A DNA stretch of 9,466 nt, taken from contig SHLU01000080.1 in assembly GCA_004282995.1 (NCBI GenBank), positions 1 through 9,466 on the forward strand, given 5' to 3'. This document shows, piece after piece, positions 6,263 to 9,466 of the stretch. Under the pieces are notes generated by a model. That model had not been told where the DNA came from. It ran no database searches and saw nothing but the letters and a program-made list of their open reading frames with translations. Both the position numbers and the translations under genes were made by a program. The DNA comes from Sphingomonadaceae bacterium. Its GTDB lineage: Bacteria > Pseudomonadota > Alphaproteobacteria > Sphingomonadales > Sphingomonadaceae. How positions within the stretch are numbered: the first letter of the stretch is position 1; each line of letters starts with the position of its first letter.

Positions 6263-6882
6263 TCAAGCGAATTGCGTAAACTTCCCGAAATCGGGCCGTG
6301 GACTGCGCTCGAAGATACTTTCGGGATCACCATAGCCGATCGAGCAAACCCAGTCGGCCTTCACCCTGGGGCCGAAATCGGGGTTGCCGGCGAAAAACTG
6401 TTCGGTAATCCCGTCGAGGTCGACGCCCGACATCGGCCCGCAATCGAGGCCCAGCGCGCGGGCGGCAATGATGAGATAGGCACCCTGCAGTGCGGAGTTG
6501 CGCTTGGCGCCTTCGATGCGGCCCTGCTCGTCTCCGGCAAACCAGCTCTTCGCGTCGGTGTGCGGGAACAACCACGGGAGCTGTTCGTGAAAATCGATAT
6601 CGTACCCGATGATAGCTGTAACCGGAGCGGCCTTGATCTTGTCCCTGTTGCCCTCGGAAGCGAGTGCGGCGAGCCGATCCTTGCCTCGTCCGAAGTGACC
6701 CAGATCAACCGGGCGGGCTGCATGTTGGCAGAGGTCGGCCCCATTTTCATAAGATTGTAGATCTGGCGCAACTGGTCTTCGCTGACAGGCTTGTCGAGCC
6801 AGCCGTTGTAAGTTCGAGCCTCGTTGAAAATCTGGTCGAGCGCGTCATCGGAAAGCACGTTTCCGTGGAATTGCCGGGTCAT
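6263..6882 (-). pseudogene. Nitroreductase family (RutE/malonic semialdehyde reductase-like), frameshifted
   Basis: An FMN-dependent nitroreductase family gene, closest in style to RutE-type malonic semialdehyde reductases (about 196 residues). It is split over two frames. The first 67 codons, from the ATG at 6882 (AAGGA five bases upstream), give EARTYNGWLDKPVSEDQLRQ (21-40) and MGPTSANMQPARLIWV (47-62). After DEA the frame runs into 106 unrelated residues and stops at 6361. A shift of one base at 6682/6683 restores the family sequence at once: KDRLAALASEGN, IKAAPVTAIIGYD, LFPHTDAKSWF, SALQGAYLIIAARALGLDCG, PMSGVD, and so on to TGA at 6263. The joined product would be 206 residues. One missing base, perhaps a C of a GCC alanine codon, explains everything. 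This is either a recent inactivation or a sequencing error. It sits 26 bp after nfu and 18 bp before tsaB. Confidence 0.88.
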
Positions 6883-6908
6883 GGAGGTCCTTTGCATTAT
6901 CGGAATAA

Positions 6909-7487
6909 TCAGGTTGCGCGGACTTCAACCACTTCCGGAACGTAATGTTTCAATAGCCCTTCGATCCCGTTCTTGAGCGTCGCTGTCGACGAGGGGCAGC
7001 CGGAGCAGGCGCCCTGCAAGGTCAGATAGACGACACCGTCCTTGAAGCCGCGATAGGCAATGTCGCCGCCATCGCCGGCCACCGCCGGACGGACGCGGGT
7101 TTCGAGTAGCTCGTGGATCTGCTCGACAATGTCAGCATCGGCCGGATCATCTTCGACCACCAAATCGTCATCGGCCGGAACCGATATTCCACTGGCATCG
7201 CCGCCAATGAACAGAGGCGCCTGACTGACGAAATGATCGAGCAGAATCGAGACAACCTGCGGCTTGAGATCGGGCCAGTTGACGCCTGGTGCTTTCGAGA
7301 CCGAGACGAAATCGGCGCCGAAGAAGACATTGGTCACTTCGCCGGTGTCAAACAGAGCCTGGGCGAGGGGGCTCGCCTCGGCATCTTCGGGCGAAGTGAA
7401 TTCGCGCGTTCCGCTGGCCATGACCGTTTGTCCGGGCAGGAATTTCAGCGACGCGGGATTGGGCGTGGTTTCGGTCTCGATGAACAT
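6909..7487 (-). CDS. NifU family Fe-S cluster scaffold/carrier (NFU1-like)
   Basis: A 192-residue Fe-S cluster carrier with the two-domain layout of mitochondrial NFU1. Seen: the Nfu N-terminal domain (about 1-88), beginning MFIETETTPNPASLKFLPG and including FDTGEVTNVFFGADFVSVSK (46-65); an acidic linker (106-118); and the C-terminal NifU domain (about 119-190) with RVRPAVAGDGGDI (131-143) and the cluster-binding GACSGCPSS, C161 and C164. It would take a 4Fe-4S cluster from the SUF/ISC assembly machinery and pass it to target enzymes such as MiaB or lipoyl synthase; the targets are inference. The ATG at 7487 is the natural family start, but no Shine-Dalgarno is visible before it. It heads the minus-strand gene series, 99 bp from the divergent M16 peptidase. 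Confidence 0.95.
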   Translation of the reverse strand: MFIETETTPNPASLKFLPGQTVMASGTREFTSPEDAEASPLAQALFDTGEVTNVFFGADFVSVSKAPGVNWPDLKPQVVSILLDHFVSQAPLFIGGDASGISVPADDDLVVEDDPADADIVEQIHELLETRVRPAVAGDGGDIAYRGFKDGVVYLTLQGACSGCPSSTATLKNGIEGLLKHYVPEVVEVRAT

Positions 7488-7493
7488 GGTTGC

Positions 7494-7522
7494 GATGTAG
7501 GAGCGCGCAGGGGAATCGACAA
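7494..7522 (-). promoter_or_regulatory. Possible nfu promoter
   Basis: On the minus strand TTGTCG (7522-7517, four of six matches to TTGACA) is 17 bp from TACATC (7499-7494, three of six matches to TATAAT). The -10 ends six bases before the nfu ATG, so transcription would begin at or next to the start codon, in keeping with the lack of a ribosome site. The match is weak. Confidence 0.25.
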
Positions 7523-7550
7523 GGCAAGTCGCTTGATACGTGCCTATTCA

Positions 7551-7580
7551 CTGTCCCTTCAGCCGATTGCTCCCTATAAT
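7551..7580 (+). promoter_or_regulatory. Promoter of the M16 peptidase with perfect TATAAT
   Basis: TATAAT at 7575-7580 is an exact sigma-70 -10 box in otherwise GC-rich DNA. A poor -35 candidate CTGTCC (7551-7556, three of six matches) lies 18 bp upstream. Only six bases (TGACCC) separate the box from the ATG at 7587, and there is no purine-rich ribosome site, so the transcript probably begins at or very near the start codon. Confidence 0.55.
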
Positions 7581-7586
7581 TGACCC

Positions 7587-9466
7587 ATGACAGCTATTTT
7601 GCGTGCTGCGCGCATTTGCGCGCTCTTGCTCCCCGTCGCCCTGTTGGCCGGCCCGCTTCCCGCCCAGGAACCGGTTCAATCCTCGCCGACAGTGGAACGT
7701 CCCGCCTCGCTCCAGGGTGAAGGCGAGGTACCGTGGCTGTATGAAGGCAGCAACGTGCCCGTGGACCGGGAATGGAAGTTCGGTGTCCTCGACAACGGGT
7801 TGCGCTATGCGGTGCGTCGCAATGGTGTGCCGCCCGGGCAGGTTTCGATCCGTATCCGCATGGACGTCGGCTCGTTGCACGAACGCGAAAGCGAACGTGG
7901 CTACGCTCACCTTCTCGAGCACCTTCTTTTCCGCGAAAGCAAATACATCGCTGCTGGTGAGGCGATTGCGACCTGGCAGCGGCTTGGCGCAGGTTTCGGT
8001 AATGATACCAATGCCATGACCACTCCCACCGGTACGGTCTACCAGCTCGACCTGCCCGAAGCGCGGGGCAAGCTCGAGCAGGCATTCCGGTTGTTGTCGG
8101 GCATGGTTCGCGATCCCGTGCTGACTCCAGCCAATGTCGCGGCCGAGGTTCCCATCGTGCTGGCCGAGCGTCGCGAGAACGGCGGCGCACGACGCCGCGT
8201 GTCGGACGCAAGGCGCGAAACCTTTTTTGCCGGACAACGCCTGGCGGAACGTTCAACCATCGGCACCGAGGAAACGCTCAAGGCTGCCACGGCCGAGGCG
8301 CTTAAGGACTTTCACGGCCGCTGGTATCGCCCGGAAAAGACTGTCATCGCCATCGCCGGCGATGCTCCGCCCGAGGAACTGGCTCGTCTGATCGAACGTC
8401 ATTTCGGCGACTGGAAGGGCAGAGGCGATGCTGGTGTAGAGCCCGCTTTCGGTGACCCGGTTGCGCCCGAAGGGGCCCAGGGCACTCCGCCGGTTGGCGA
8501 AACCACGGTGCTTGTCGAACCCGATCTGCCGCGTACATTCACCTACGCAATCTTGCGCCCATGGCGCGCGGTCGAGGACACGATTGCCTATAACGAAGGA
8601 CTGTTGCTTGACGGGCTGGCGCTCCAGCTCATCAATCGCCGCCTCGAAAAGCGCGCCCGCGCTGGCGGGAGCTTCCTCTACGCTCAGGTCGAGCAGGAGG
8701 ATATCAGCCGTTCGAGTGATACGACCCTGGTCTCCTTTGCACCTCTAACGCAGGACTGGCAGGCCGCCCTGAGCGATGTTCGCGGCGTGATTGCCGATGC
8801 GCTGCAAAGCCCGCCAACGCAGGAAGAAATCGATCGCGAAGTCGCCGAGTTCGATGTTGGCTTCAAGGCTCAGGTCGACGAGGCTCCGGTCGCTCCGGGG
8901 GGAAGGCTTGCGGACAATCTGATCAGCGCGGTGGACATCCGTGAAACAACCGCCGCCCCGGCCACAGTGCTGGAGATTTTCCGCCAGATGCAGTCACGCA
9001 TCACCCCACAGGCGATCCTCGAACGCACCCAGGCGTTGTTCAAGGGCGATGTCATCCGATCGATCTATTTGACCCCCGCTACCGGCGAGGCCGATGCGCA
9101 GCGTCTGGCGCAGGCTATGCGCGAAGATGTAGAGCCCGATGCCAGCGCCCGGCTAGCTGCGGCCAGCGTTTCGTTCGAAGATCAGCCGGCCATCGGCACA
9201 CCCGGTCAGGTCGTTTCGTCACGCCCGATCGGCAGCAGCCTTCCATTCCTCGACGAGATCGAGATTGTCGAACTCGGGAATGGCGTCAGAGCGCAGCTCT
9301 GGCCCAACGACGCGGAACCGGGGCGCGTAGCGGTCAAGGTGCGTTTCGGCAGCGGTTATCGTGGTTTTACCGAGGATACCGCACCCTATGCTCATCTTGG
9401 CGAGATCGCGCTGATCGGCTCTGGCCTCGGTGAACTGGGGCAGGAGGAAATTGACCGTATCCGTAC
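7587..9466 (+). CDS. Secreted M16 (insulinase/pitrilysin) zinc metallopeptidase, 3' part cut off
   Basis: 626 codons are visible, open at the right edge; family members with two M16 units are about 900-980 residues. Seen: a signal peptide (MTAILRAARICALLLPVALL, then likely cleavage after PLPA at residue 26), so a periplasmic or exported enzyme; the first M16 domain from LDNGLRYAVRRNG (68-80), with the inverted zinc motif H108-LL-E111-H112 in GYAHLLEHLLF, and E187 and E194 spaced seven apart as are E162 and E169 of pitrilysin, making E194 the likely third ligand; FHGRWYRPEKTVIAIAGD (242-259), typical of the domain end; and a second M16 unit from about 552 (LPFLDEIEIVELGNGVRAQL), where the equivalent of the zinc motif reads YAHLGEIALIG and lacks the E-H pair. 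I read the frame through without a break. Substrate unknown. Confidence 0.93.
   Translation, partial: MTAILRAARICALLLPVALLAGPLPAQEPVQSSPTVERPASLQGEGEVPWLYEGSNVPVDREWKFGVLDNGLRYAVRRNGVPPGQVSIRIRMDVGSLHERESERGYAHLLEHLLFRESKYIAAGEAIATWQRLGAGFGNDTNAMTTPTGTVYQLDLPEARGKLEQAFRLLSGMVRDPVLTPANVAAEVPIVLAERRENGGARRRVSDARRETFFAGQRLAERSTIGTEETLKAATAEALKDFHGRWYRPEKTVIAIAGDAPPEELARLIERHFGDWKGRGDAGVEPAFGDPVAPEGAQGTPPVGETTVLVEPDLPRTFTYAILRPWRAVEDTIAYNEGLLLDGLALQLINRRLEKRARAGGSFLYAQVEQEDISRSSDTTLVSFAPLTQDWQAALSDVRGVIADALQSPPTQEEIDREVAEFDVGFKAQVDEAPVAPGGRLADNLISAVDIRETTAAPATVLEIFRQMQSRITPQAILERTQALFKGDVIRSIYLTPATGEADAQRLAQAMREDVEPDASARLAAASVSFEDQPAIGTPGQVVSSRPIGSSLPFLDEIEIVELGNGVRAQLWPNDAEPGRVAVKVRFGSGYRGFTEDTAPYAHLGEIALIGSGLGELGQEEIDRIR

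Noticed and set aside
6675..6690. Programmed -1 frameshifting in the nitroreductase
   Set aside because: The shift point GGCAAGG does not fit the X-XXY-YYZ slippery pattern, and the family is not known to me to use frameshifting.
5696..6760. 354-codon open frame on the plus strand across tsaB and the nitroreductase
   Set aside because: Antisense to two recognised genes, no recognisable domain, and best explained by the codon bias of the genes on the other strand.

Overview
The window is about 9.5 kb of GC-rich DNA (roughly 60-65% G+C by eye). Gene content and protein style point to an alphaproteobacterium of the order Sphingomonadales, most likely Erythrobacteraceae or a close relative. This assignment rests on recalled gene order and protein sequences (nfu, tsaB, rimI, fur, plsC, miaB, phoH, ybeY), not on a database search.

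Layout. Ten protein-coding loci lie on the minus strand and read right to left: nfu (7487-6909), a nitroreductase with a frameshift (6882-6263), tsaB (6244-5615), rimI (5618-5163), a MucR/Ros zinc-finger regulator (5011-4571), fur (4474-4052), plsC (4020-3184), a small two-helix membrane protein (3117-2860), miaB (2847-1507), phoH (1399-368); ybeY (354 to the left edge, truncated) is the eleventh. On the plus strand a secreted M16 zinc peptidase starts at 7587 and runs off the right edge. The two transcription directions separate at a 99-bp intergenic region (7488-7586).

How the genes fit together. Most are housekeeping genes for translation and RNA quality: TsaB (tRNA t6A37), RimI (protein N-terminal acetylation), MiaB (ms2i6A37 in tRNA), PhoH and YbeY (RNA metabolism and 16S rRNA maturation). 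Fe-S supply (Nfu) and iron-type regulation (Fur) stand beside them; MiaB and other Fe-S enzymes depend on such supply. PlsC makes phosphatidic acid for membranes. Tight spacing (a 4-bp tsaB/rimI overlap, gaps of 12-31 bp elsewhere) suggests several co-transcribed blocks. These are nfu to rimI; mucR alone, ended by a hairpin terminator; and fur onward to ybeY.

Main points of interest. (1) The nitroreductase gene lacks one base near 6682/6683; both halves are well preserved in two frames. (2) A rho-independent terminator-like hairpin (4488-4524) ends only a few bases before the fur start. (3) The M16 peptidase has a perfect TATAAT six bases before its ATG and no Shine-Dalgarno, which suggests a leaderless mRNA. 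(4) The mucR upstream region is unusually AT-rich with a perfect 10-bp palindrome. (5) An unnamed 85-residue membrane protein sits between plsC and miaB. I found no CRISPR array, insertion sequence, tRNA or rRNA, and nothing that I would call an undescribed multi-gene system.
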